Of a stretch of 9,354 nt of DNA, positions 1 to 5,749 are shown piece after piece (the stretch's first letter is position 1; every line of letters begins with the position of its first letter). Under the pieces are notes generated by a model. It did not search any database and was not told where the DNA came from. It saw nothing but the letters and a program-made list of their open reading frames with translations. The stretch is from contig JAMFST010000385.1 in NCBI GenBank assembly GCA_026225435.1, positions 1 through 9,354 on the forward strand, in the 5' to 3' direction. This DNA is from Labilithrix luteola. Its GTDB lineage: Bacteria > Myxococcota_A > Polyangia > Polyangiales > Polyangiaceae. A program made the position numbers and the translations under genes.

Positions 1-818
1 AGGCCATCGCCCGCGATCGCCTCACCGTCTTCCTCGGGCTACCGCTGATGTACCAGGCGATGCTCGATCACCCGCGGCGGGGCGAGCTCGATCTCACGAG
101 CCTGCGCATGTGCATCTACGCCATGGCGCCGATGCCGCGGCCGCTGCTCGAGCGGGCCATCGCCGAGCTCTGCCCGAACTTCGTCCTCTCGAGCGGGCAG
201 ACCGAGATGTACCCGGCGACGACCATGTCGCAGCCCGACCGGCAGCTGGCGCGCTTCGGGAACTACTGGGGCGAGTCGATGATCGTCAACGAGACGGCCA
301 TCATGGACGAGGAGGGGAACCTGCTGCCGCCCGGACAGGCGGGGGAGCTGGTGCACCGCGGGCCCAACGTGATGCTTGGATACTACAAGGACCCGGTGGC
401 CACCGAGGCGGCGCGGCGGCACGGCTGGCACCACACCGGCGACCTGGCGATGGTCGACGAGCACGGCGAGATCCTCTTTCTCGATCGCAAGAAGGACATG
501 ATCAAGTCGGGCGGCGAGAACGTCGCGTCGGTGAAGGTGGAGGAGACGCTGCTGGCGCACCCCGCGGTGATGAACGCGGCGGTGGTCGGCCTGCCGCACC
601 CGGAGTGGGGCGAGGCGGTGACCGGCTTCGTGAAGCTGAAGCCGGGGGCGAGCGCCGCACCCGAGGAGATCCTCGAGCACTGCCGCGAGCGCCTGGGGAA
701 GTTCCAGGTACCGAAGCTGGTGGTGGTCCTCTCCGAGCTGCCGATGACCGCCACCGGCAAGCTACGCAAGGTGGAGCTGCGCCAGACGTTCGTCGATCAC
801 TTCACACCGAAGGCGTGA
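1..818 (+). CDS. Acyl-CoA synthetase (AMP-forming), 3' part only
   Basis: This is the C-terminal part of a class I adenylate-forming enzyme, which activates a carboxylic acid to an acyl-adenylate and then to a CoA thioester. The reading frame is already open at base 3, so the true start lies outside the window. Visible motifs in order are SSGQTEMYPAT (the A5 region, about 189-221), WHHTGDLAMVDEHGEI (A7, with the ATP-ribose Asp near 441), FLDRKKDMIKSGGENV (A8 hinge, about 480-527) and TATGKLRK (A10, catalytic Lys at about 759-761). The C-terminal swivel domain is complete and ends in TGA at 816-818. Family members are usually about 500-550 residues, so roughly half is missing. The pattern resembles long-chain or feruloyl-CoA-type ligases, but the acid-binding pocket lies mostly upstream, so the substrate cannot be named. 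The downstream gene has its own start 69 bp later. Confidence 0.93.
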   Translation, partial: AIARDRLTVFLGLPLMYQAMLDHPRRGELDLTSLRMCIYAMAPMPRPLLERAIAELCPNFVLSSGQTEMYPATTMSQPDRQLARFGNYWGESMIVNETAIMDEEGNLLPPGQAGELVHRGPNVMLGYYKDPVATEAARRHGWHHTGDLAMVDEHGEILFLDRKKDMIKSGGENVASVKVEETLLAHPAVMNAAVVGLPHPEWGEAVTGFVKLKPGASAAPEEILEHCRERLGKFQVPKLVVVLSELPMTATGKLRKVELRQTFVDHFTPKA

Positions 819-887
819 ACGCTCCTTCACGACCGGCGCGACGATCTTAATCTGTAACTTCCGCCCCGCCACGGCCACATTACGGGC

Positions 888-1487
888 GTGGCGACTCTTC
901 CCCGCTTTTTCATCGACGCGTCGCGTCTAGAGCCAGTGGAAGTGGCGCCCACCGAGATCTCGCACCAGGAGAGCTTGCTCCGCGACTACGCCGAGCTCGC
1001 TCCGCGGGTGCAGCGCTTCCTTCGCGACCTGCTCGGTTGCGCGGTGACCGCGGCCGACGCCACCCAGGAGACGTTCGTGCGCGCCTTTCGCAAGGTGGAC
1101 GGGCTGCCCCCGGGGACGCGTCTGTCCCCCTGGGTGTTCGGCATCGCGCGCAACGTGTCGCTCGAGATCCGCAAGGCGCGAGGCCGGCAGGGGAGGGTGC
1201 TCACCCCGGAGACGCCGGAGCACGCCGAGCGGATCGCCGACCCGGCGGCGCGCTCGCCGGAGACGCAGCTGCTCGACCGCGAGTCGCTCGAGGTGATCGA
1301 TCGCGCGCTCGACCGCCTGCCCGAGGAGCGTCGCGCGGCGCTCCTCCTGCGCCTCGACCATGGCCTCGCCTACGACGAGATCGCCCAGACGATGGGCTGG
1401 ACGCTGGCGAAGGCGAAGGTGGAGATCTTCCGCGCCCGCGAGGTGCTCCGCGCGACCCTGGCCGAGTACCGAGGAGGCGCGTCATGA
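888..1487 (+). CDS. ECF-type RNA polymerase sigma factor
   Basis: A 199-residue sigma-70-family factor of the two-domain extracytoplasmic-function type. Sigma region 2 spans about residues 33-99, with TQETFVRAFRKVDGL and the WVFGIARNVSLEIRKARGR core-binding and -10-recognition segment. A Pro/Glu-rich linker follows, and region 4 spans about 134-190, with the helix-turn-helix AYDEIAQTMGWTLAKAKVEI that would read the -35 element. The start is GTG 888, because an in-frame TAA at 855-857 blocks extension and no ATG precedes region 2. There is no convincing Shine-Dalgarno sequence in front. About 30 residues lie ahead of region 2, which is longer than usual, so a start further in is possible. The gene overlaps the next by ATGA (1484-1487), the arrangement expected for a sigma factor and its cognate membrane regulator. 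ECF assignment is firm; the regulon is unknown. Confidence 0.93.
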   Translation: MATLPRFFIDASRLEPVEVAPTEISHQESLLRDYAELAPRVQRFLRDLLGCAVTAADATQETFVRAFRKVDGLPPGTRLSPWVFGIARNVSLEIRKARGRQGRVLTPETPEHAERIADPAARSPETQLLDRESLEVIDRALDRLPEERRAALLLRLDHGLAYDEIAQTMGWTLAKAKVEIFRAREVLRATLAEYRGGAS

Positions 1488-1915
1488 CGATCCCTGAAGA
1501 CGACGAGTCGCTCGAGCGCGAGCTGTTTGCCCGGCGAGAACGCGCGCTGGTCTCCCCGCCGGTCCCGCCGCTGGAGGACGTGTTGCGCGCGGTGTCGGTG
1601 CAGAGGAGGACGGTGAGTAGCTTTCGCGCTGCGCCGGCGTCGCTCTTCGCGTTCGCGGCCTTCGCGGCGAGCGTGGCGGTGATCGCGCCGCGGATGCATC
1701 TCTTCACGACGGTCAGCCCCGAAGAGGCGATCCGGCCTGACCCGGTGATGATGTCGGTGCAGCCGGTCGCGGCGATGTCGACGGCGGAGCAGGACGATTC
1801 GCTCGCCTGCTCGCTCCCCGATCGCGCGGACTCCCTCGCCATCAGCAGCAGCTCGGAAGACCCGGTCAGCAGCAGCAGCAGCTGCTCGCTCAGCTGCGCG
1901 ACCGAAAGCCCCTGA
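1484..1915 (+). CDS. Putative single-pass membrane anti-sigma factor, no zinc motif
   Basis: A 143-residue protein translated from ATG 1484, with a strong GAGGAGG ribosome site at 1471-1477 and a 4-base overlap with the sigma gene. Very high GC at third positions supports this frame. Residues 1-50 are a charged cytoplasmic stretch. Residues about 52-68 (SLFAFAAFAASVAVIAP) form one predicted membrane helix, with the C-terminal 75 residues probably periplasmic. The HxxxCxxC signature of zinc-binding anti-sigma (ZAS) proteins is absent. The outer tail is Ser-rich, with cysteines at 109, 134 and 138 (the last two as CSLSC). I do not recognise a named family. The anti-sigma role is inferred from gene order, overlap and topology, and the DsbA-like gene that follows makes thiol-based control a possibility. 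Confidence 0.7.
   Translation: MTIPEDDESLERELFARRERALVSPPVPPLEDVLRAVSVQRRTVSSFRAAPASLFAFAAFAASVAVIAPRMHLFTTVSPEEAIRPDPVMMSVQPVAAMSTAEQDDSLACSLPDRADSLAISSSSEDPVSSSSSCSLSCATESP
1843..1886 (+). repeat. AGC trinucleotide runs encoding a poly-Ser tail
   Basis: Two short AGC runs lie inside the 3' end of the putative anti-sigma gene: three copies at 1844-1852 and five copies at 1868-1882, in frame as serine codons. The second run continues into the perfect 10-bp palindrome AGCAGCTGCT (1877-1886). Slippage here would change the length of the periplasmic Ser/Cys tail in steps of one serine without frameshift. No variability is shown by this single sequence. Confidence 0.5.
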
Positions 1916-1987
1916 TCCTCTAGCCGCACCCCACATCCGAAACCTTTCACGAACGACGCGGAGTCCACCGCGCCACAGGAGATCTCC

Positions 1988-2788
1988 ATGCCCAGCCTTC
2001 ACGTCGTCTTCGCCGCTTCCGTCCTCTCCGTCGCCTCGTTCTCCATGAGCGCTTGCTCGCACGAGTCGGGATCGAGCGCCGCGTCGGCGCCGCGGCTCAC
2101 CTCCGCGGTGCAGCCGGCGCAGCCGGTGTACGACGTACCGGTCGACGGCCTGCCCATCCTCGGCAAGGCGACCGCGCCGGTCACGCTGGTGGAGTTCGCC
2201 GACTACGAGTGCCCCTTCTGCCAGCGGGGCGAGGGGACGATGAAGCAGCTGCGGGCGAAGTACGGAGACCAGGTGCGCTTCGCCTTCGCGGTACACCCGC
2301 TGCCGTTCCACCCGCAGGCGCGCCCCGCCGCGCTGGCGGTGCTCGCCGCCGATCACCAGGGGAAGTTCGCGCCGATGCACGAGGCGCTGCTCCAGCGCGC
2401 GACCGGAGACGACGGCAAGCCGCTGACCGACGCGGAGATCGAGGCGGCCGCGCGCGAGGCGGGTCTCTCGCTGGACACCCTGGCCGCCGACGAGCAGGCG
2501 GCGCAGCCGGTGCTGGCGCGGGCCGACGCGCTGGCGAGCCGCCTGAACGTGCGTGGGACGCCGACCGTCTTCGTGAACGGCAAGGTCATCGTCGGCGCGA
2601 TGCCGCTTTCGACCTACGAGCAGCTGATCGACAGCGAGCTGGCTGCCGCCCGCGCCCTCATCGCCAGCGGCGTGCGCCCGGAGGACGTGTACAACCGTAC
2701 AATTGCGAACGGCGCAGCCACCGTCGCCGAATCGGAGGGCGAGGGGGACTGCGCGCCCGGTCTCCAGGACGACTGCGCGAAGAAGTAG
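1988..2788 (+). CDS. DsbA-like thiol-disulfide oxidoreductase, probable lipoprotein
   Basis: A 266-residue exported thioredoxin-fold protein. ATG 1988 follows an AGGAG site at 1977-1981. The first 22 residues are hydrophobic and end in FSMSAC, so Cys23 could be a lipidated residue; Met at -3 is atypical and there is no N-terminal Lys or Arg, so a simple signal peptide or anchor is also possible. The DsbA-type core begins with GKATAPVTLVEFADYECPFC, giving the active-site pair Cys75-Pro-Phe-Cys78. A helical insertion spans about 110-185 and the cis-proline loop is RGTPTVFVNG (Pro192). This layout matches DSBA-like thioredoxin (Thioredoxin_4/BdbD-type) proteins that oxidise or isomerise disulfides outside the membrane. 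An extra Cys pair, 255 and 263, sits in an acidic C-terminal tail. It lies 72 bp after the anti-sigma-like gene on the same strand and may belong to its regulon. Confidence 0.9.
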   Translation: MPSLHVVFAASVLSVASFSMSACSHESGSSAASAPRLTSAVQPAQPVYDVPVDGLPILGKATAPVTLVEFADYECPFCQRGEGTMKQLRAKYGDQVRFAFAVHPLPFHPQARPAALAVLAADHQGKFAPMHEALLQRATGDDGKPLTDAEIEAAAREAGLSLDTLAADEQAAQPVLARADALASRLNVRGTPTVFVNGKVIVGAMPLSTYEQLIDSELAAARALIASGVRPEDVYNRTIANGAATVAESEGEGDCAPGLQDDCAKK

Positions 2789-2820
2789 CTCGTCGGGTGG
2801 TCAGCTACGTGGCGCCGCGA

Positions 2821-3648
2821 TCAGCGGTGCCCGCCGTGACCACCTCCGCCATGGCCGCCGCCGCCATGGAAGCCTCCACCACCGTGGCCGCCGCCGCCCA
2901 CGTGCACGCCGCCGCCACCGCCGTAGCCGTACCCCGGCACGCCGTGCCCGCCGGCGTACCCGGGGTGACCGACCACGCCGCCGCGGCCGTAACCGACGGC
3001 TCCGCCGCGGTACCCGCCGTAGCCGATGCCGCGCCCGTAACCGCCGCCGCCGTACCCCAGGCCGGCGCGCCCGTACCCGCCATGGCCGTAGAGCGAGCCG
3101 TGAGCCCAGCCGCCCGACCAGCCGTACGGGTGCCACGCCGCGGTGACCCACGGACCGTAGTGGTACGGCCCGAAGCCCCAGGGCGAGGCGTAGTAGGTCC
3201 AGCCGTACGCCGGGGTGTACATGTAGGCGTACGGCGTCTCGTCAACGATCTCGGTCGTGGTGTTGGCCGGGATCCAGATCCAGCCGTTGTCGGTCGTGTA
3301 GACCCAGCTACCCGTGGGGTAGTCGTAGCGCCAGTTGGGGGGCGCCTGCATCTGCTGGTCGCCGGAGCCGCCTGACACCGGAAGCGCGCCCGGGGCAGGC
3401 TGGCTCGGCACGGCGGGAACCGGCGGGACAGCCTGCGTCGGTGCGCCCTGCTGCTCATCAGCTTGCGGAGGCGGCGCACCCTGGGGAGCCTGCTGCGGCG
3501 CGTACTGCTGCGCCTGCGGAGCGGTGGCCTGCTGCGCCTGCGCGGGCGGCGCCATCGGCAGATCGGCCTGCTGCGCGAACGCCAGACCCGGCGCGGCAGT
3601 GAAAGCGGTCACGGCGAGGAGTCCGAGCGGGAGTGCGAAGCTTTTCAT
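2821..3648 (-). CDS. Secreted Gln/Pro-rich then Gly/Tyr/His-rich protein, function unknown
   Basis: A 275-residue protein read from ATG 3648 (minus strand), with an AGAGG ribosome site about 9 nt upstream. Earlier in-frame starts exist, but only this one gives a clean signal peptide (MKSFALPLGLLAVTAFTAAP, cleavage near AFA/QQ at 25/26). Residues 26-100 are Gln/Pro/Ala-rich. Residues about 105-185 are aromatic-rich, with repeated W-containing strands (GSWVYTTDNGWIWIP, YGWTYYASPWGFGPYHYGPW). Residues about 186-275 are Gly-rich with Tyr, then His-Gly clusters ending HGGHR. No catalytic motif is visible. The design suggests a surface, outer-membrane or matrix protein, and the terminal His cluster could bind metal. 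It converges on the DsbA-like gene (32 bp apart) and diverges from the channel gene. Function is not recognised. Confidence 0.8.
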   Translation of the reverse strand: MKSFALPLGLLAVTAFTAAPGLAFAQQADLPMAPPAQAQQATAPQAQQYAPQQAPQGAPPPQADEQQGAPTQAVPPVPAVPSQPAPGALPVSGGSGDQQMQAPPNWRYDYPTGSWVYTTDNGWIWIPANTTTEIVDETPYAYMYTPAYGWTYYASPWGFGPYHYGPWVTAAWHPYGWSGGWAHGSLYGHGGYGRAGLGYGGGGYGRGIGYGGYRGGAVGYGRGGVVGHPGYAGGHGVPGYGYGGGGGVHVGGGGHGGGGFHGGGGHGGGGHGGHR

Positions 3649-3673
3649 GATGGGCAACCTCTTACCTTTGCCA

Positions 3674-3700
3674 GACCGCGAGGTGCGGTCGTGACCACCT
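3674..3700. promoter_or_regulatory. Overlapping inverted repeats between divergent genes
   Basis: The 128-bp divergent spacer holds a perfect GACCGC / GCGGTC inverted repeat with a 5-bp spacer (3674-3690). Overlapping it is AGGTG / CACCT (3681-3685 and 3696-3700). Such nested dyads can be operators serving one or both divergent genes. The position, just upstream of a TACAAT element, fits a control site, but no cognate regulator can be named. Confidence 0.35.
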
Positions 3701-3705
3701 ACAAT
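3700..3705 (+). promoter_or_regulatory. Candidate -10 box for the channel gene
   Basis: TACAAT matches five of six bases of the sigma-70 -10 consensus and lies about 70 nt upstream of the channel start, in an otherwise GC-rich region. No convincing -35 element sits 16-18 nt upstream; the better TTGCCA at 3668-3673 is too far away (26 nt). This is a weak call. Confidence 0.3.
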
Positions 3706-3776
3706 GCATAAGGCTCGCCAGCGGAGGAGCAAGCAGACTGTAGCTCCGAGCGCCGCGCTCCGGCCAGCCGAGCGCC

Positions 3777-4856
3777 ATGCTGATAGGCTGGCTTTACGTG
3801 AATCCCACCCTGCGACGCCTCCTCTACGCACTGGTGGCGGCCAACACCCTGGTCCTGGTCGGGTCGCTCGGGTACGACGCGCTGGGTCATGGCCGCTGGT
3901 CCTTCGAGGACTGCGTCTACATGACGATCATCACGCTCTCGACGGTGGGCTTCGCGGAGCTGAACAACATGAGCCACGTGCCCGGGGCGCGCGCGCTGAC
4001 CGTGGCTCTCATCGCCGGCGGCGTCGGCACCATCGCGTACGTGCAGGGGACGGTGACCGCCCTGCTCGTCGAGGGGGTCATCGGCCAGGCTCTACGGAGG
4101 AATCGGATGCGCAAGACGATCGGCGGGATGAGCGGACACATCGTGGTCGCCGGTGCCGGAGCGACGGGTCGCCACTCCATCGAGGAGCTGCTGACGACGC
4201 AGACGCCGTTCGTCGTCATCGACCGTGACCTCGCGCACCTCGAGCGACTGAACGAGGAGCTCGCCAAGGGGAAGCTGTTCTACGTCGCCGGCGACGCGAC
4301 CGAGGACGCCGTGCTCCTCGCCGCCGGTGTCGACCGCGCGCGTGGCGTCGTCTCCGCGCTCACCTCCGACAAGGACAACCTGTACGTCACGCTGAGCGCG
4401 CGCAGCCTCAACGCGACGGCGCGCATCGTGACGAAGGTGACCGACAGCACCGTCATCGCCAAGATGCACCGCGCGGGCGCCACCAGCGTGGTCAACCCGA
4501 CGATGATCGGCGGGCGGCGGATGGCCGGCGAGTGCATTCGCCCGGTGGTCCACGAGTTCATGGACCAGATGTTCCGCGACAAGAACCGCAACCTGCGCCT
4601 CGAGGACGTGACCATCCCGCCCGGCTCCGCGCTCATCGGCCTCGCCCTGAAGGACACGCCCATCCGCCGCGAGACGCGCGCGCTGGTCATCGCCGTGCGC
4701 TCGGCCGCGGGGGAATTTCTGTACAACCCGGAGCCGGATCTCTGCATCGAGGAGGGGAGCGCGCTGGTGGTGCTCGCGGAGACCGAGAGCATCGTGAAGC
4801 TGCGGCGGCTGGTGGACTCGAGCACCGCCACCCCGAGCCAGGAGCACCTCGGCTAG
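3777..4856 (+). CDS. Two-TM potassium channel protein with cytoplasmic RCK (TrkA-N/TrkA-C) module
   Basis: A 359-residue protein with the MthK-like plan. TM1 spans about residues 14-34, a pore helix carries the filter TLSTVGFAE (TVGFAE at 56-61), and TM2 spans about 72-99. An RCK-N Rossmann domain follows, with HIVVAGAGATG (GAGATG 126-131) and the acidic VVID ending strand 2 (Asp149). A TrkA-C-type ligand-binding domain runs from about 272 to 350. Such proteins form tetrameric K+ channels gated by ions or nucleotides bound to an octameric RCK ring. ATG 3777 is the first possible start after an in-frame TAG (3741) and has no good Shine-Dalgarno sequence. The filter has Phe-Ala where Tyr/Phe-Gly is usual. 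The coding region ends 2 nt before the IclR gene, so the two are probably cotranscribed. Confidence 0.92.
   Translation: MLIGWLYVNPTLRRLLYALVAANTLVLVGSLGYDALGHGRWSFEDCVYMTIITLSTVGFAELNNMSHVPGARALTVALIAGGVGTIAYVQGTVTALLVEGVIGQALRRNRMRKTIGGMSGHIVVAGAGATGRHSIEELLTTQTPFVVIDRDLAHLERLNEELAKGKLFYVAGDATEDAVLLAAGVDRARGVVSALTSDKDNLYVTLSARSLNATARIVTKVTDSTVIAKMHRAGATSVVNPTMIGGRRMAGECIRPVVHEFMDQMFRDKNRNLRLEDVTIPPGSALIGLALKDTPIRRETRALVIAVRSAAGEFLYNPEPDLCIEEGSALVVLAETESIVKLRRLVDSSTATPSQEHLG
4096..4109 (+). promoter_or_regulatory. Internal Shine-Dalgarno and ATG for a soluble RCK product
   Basis: Inside the channel gene, GGAGG (4096-4100) is followed after 6 nt by an in-frame ATG (4107-4109, Met111). The Met sits just after TM2 and just before the Rossmann domain, so initiation here would give a soluble RCK protein of 249 residues. 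This site is much stronger than the one in front of the full-length start. MthK of Methanothermobacter is known to make a separate RCK subunit from an equivalent internal Met. Confidence 0.6.
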
Positions 4857-4858
4857 AG

Positions 4859-5620
4859 ATGGCGGGTTCTCGCTCACCGGAGGTGTTCGTCGAGTCCTTC
4901 GCCAAGGGGCTCTCGGTGCTCCTCAGCTTCGACGAGGGGCACCGCTCGATGACCCTGAGCGAGGCGGCCGAGCGCACCGGTCTCACGCGGGCGGCGGCGC
5001 GGCGCTTCCTGCTCACGCTGGTGGAGCTGGGCTACGCCGAGCAGGAGCGGACCCACTTTCGCCTGACGCCGCGCGTGTTGCTGCTCGGGCAGGCCTTCCT
5101 CCGCTCCTCGAGCATCGCCGATCTGTCTCGCCCGATCCTCGAGCGGCTGACGACGGAGCTGGAAGAATCGGTCAGCGTGGCGGTGCTCGACGAGCTCGAC
5201 GTGCTGTTCATCGCGCTCAACCAGAGCCGGCGGCTGATGTCGCCGGTGGTGAGCATCGGGGCGCGGCTGCCGGCGGTGGCCACGTCGCTCGGGCGGGCCA
5301 TCCTCGCCTTCGACCCGCGCGGCCCGGACATCGTCGCCAAGGCGCCGCTCGTCCGGTTCACCGCCCGCACGATCACCAGCCGGACCAAGCTCCGCGCCGC
5401 GGTGGCGACGGTCCGCGAGGAAGGCTTCGCCGTCGGCGACGAGGAGTACGAGGAGGGGTTCCGCTCTCTCTCCGTCCCCGTGCGCGACCGCACCGGGCGC
5501 GTCGTCGCCGCGATGAACGTCAGCGGCAGCGTGCACCGCAGCAGCGTCGCGGAGATGAAGCGGCGCTTCTTGCCGCCGCTGCGTGACGCCGCGAGGGAGC
5601 TGGGCGAGCTGATCGGCTGA
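4859..5620 (+). CDS. IclR-family transcriptional regulator, PcaR/PobR-like
   Basis: A 253-residue DNA-binding regulator. The N-terminal winged helix-turn-helix spans about residues 12-70 (FAKGLSVLLSFDEGHRSMTL, then TGLTRAAARRFLLTLVELGY), and the IclR effector-binding domain spans about 75-253. The opening FVESFAKGLSVL resembles the PcaR/PobR branch, whose members sense aromatic-acid catabolites; this subgroup call is from memory of the family and is less sure than IclR itself. ATG 4859 lies 2 nt after the channel stop, without a well-spaced Shine-Dalgarno, so it may be translated by coupling. The next gene is purU, 129 bp downstream, preceded by two palindromes of the shape expected for IclR-type dimers. 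Local control of the demethylation genes is therefore likely. Confidence 0.93.
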   Translation: MAGSRSPEVFVESFAKGLSVLLSFDEGHRSMTLSEAAERTGLTRAAARRFLLTLVELGYAEQERTHFRLTPRVLLLGQAFLRSSSIADLSRPILERLTTELEESVSVAVLDELDVLFIALNQSRRLMSPVVSIGARLPAVATSLGRAILAFDPRGPDIVAKAPLVRFTARTITSRTKLRAAVATVREEGFAVGDEEYEEGFRSLSVPVRDRTGRVVAAMNVSGSVHRSSVAEMKRRFLPPLRDAARELGELIG

Positions 5621-5630
5621 CGGCTCACGG

Positions 5631-5647
5631 GTGACGCAAAGCGTCGC
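5631..5647 (+). terminator. Small hairpin after the IclR gene
   Basis: GTGACGC-AAA-GCGTCGC can fold into a 7-pair stem (one G-U) with a 3-nt loop, 10 nt after the IclR stop. No T-run follows, so it is not a canonical intrinsic terminator. It might slow or end the upstream transcript, or be incidental. Confidence 0.3.
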
Positions 5648-5658
5648 GCCGTTGCGCG

Positions 5659-5686
5659 TTGACAGACCGCCGCCATGGTCTAGAGA
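5659..5686 (+). promoter_or_regulatory. Candidate sigma-70 promoter for the purU operon
   Basis: A perfect TTGACA -35 hexamer (5659-5664) is followed after 16 nt by TAGAGA (5681-5686), a poor -10 match. Transcription from it would start near 5692, immediately upstream of the tandem palindromes, so bound regulator would sit on the early transcribed region. The -35 is striking in GC-rich DNA, but the -10 is weak. Confidence 0.4.
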
Positions 5687-5698
5687 TCCGTTCATCGT

Positions 5699-5713
5699 GT
5701 TCGTTCAACGAAT
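5699..5713. promoter_or_regulatory. IclR-type operator-like palindrome, site 1
   Basis: The sequence is GTTCG-TTCAA-CGAAT, and its inner 13 bases (5700-5712) form a perfect palindrome, TTCGTT-C-AACGAA. The half-sites and 5-bp spacing resemble the GTTCG...CGAAC-type sites described for PcaR/PobR regulators. The adjacent IclR-family gene is the natural candidate to bind it. Confidence 0.65.
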
Positions 5714-5717
5714 AAAT

Positions 5718-5732
5718 GTTCGTACAGCGAAC
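5718..5732. promoter_or_regulatory. IclR-type operator-like palindrome, site 2
   Basis: GTTCG-TACAG-CGAAC has perfect 5-bp arms and the same geometry as site 1. The centres are 19 bp apart, nearly two helical turns, so two dimers would lie on about the same face of the DNA. It ends 17 bp before the purU start codon. Confidence 0.65.
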
Positions 5733-5749
5733 AAAAATGAAAACCGACG

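Noticed and set aside
1370..2380. Minus-strand open frame opposite the sigma and anti-sigma genes
   Set aside because: It is antisense to a sigma factor with clear regions 2 and 4 and shows no motifs of its own; open only because of GC bias.
2786..2807. TAGCT...AGCTA dyad after the DsbA-like gene as a bidirectional terminator
   Set aside because: Arms are only 5 bp with a 12-nt loop and no T-run, too weak to call.
2825..3080. Repetitive CCGCC/GCCGTA-rich stretch that looks like a repeat array
   Set aside because: It is the reverse complement of Gly/Tyr/His codons in the secreted protein; there are no regular spacers, so it is not CRISPR or a tandem array of independent units.
2053..3375. 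Plus-strand open frame crossing the DsbA-like gene and the secreted-protein gene
   Set aside because: It is out of frame with the CPFC protein and antisense to the gene with the signal peptide; the product is Arg/Ala/Val low-complexity sequence.
3648..3831. 61-residue N-terminal extension of the secreted protein
   Set aside because: It would bury the signal peptide, crosses the divergent promoter region and overlaps the channel start; ATG 3648 has its own ribosome site.
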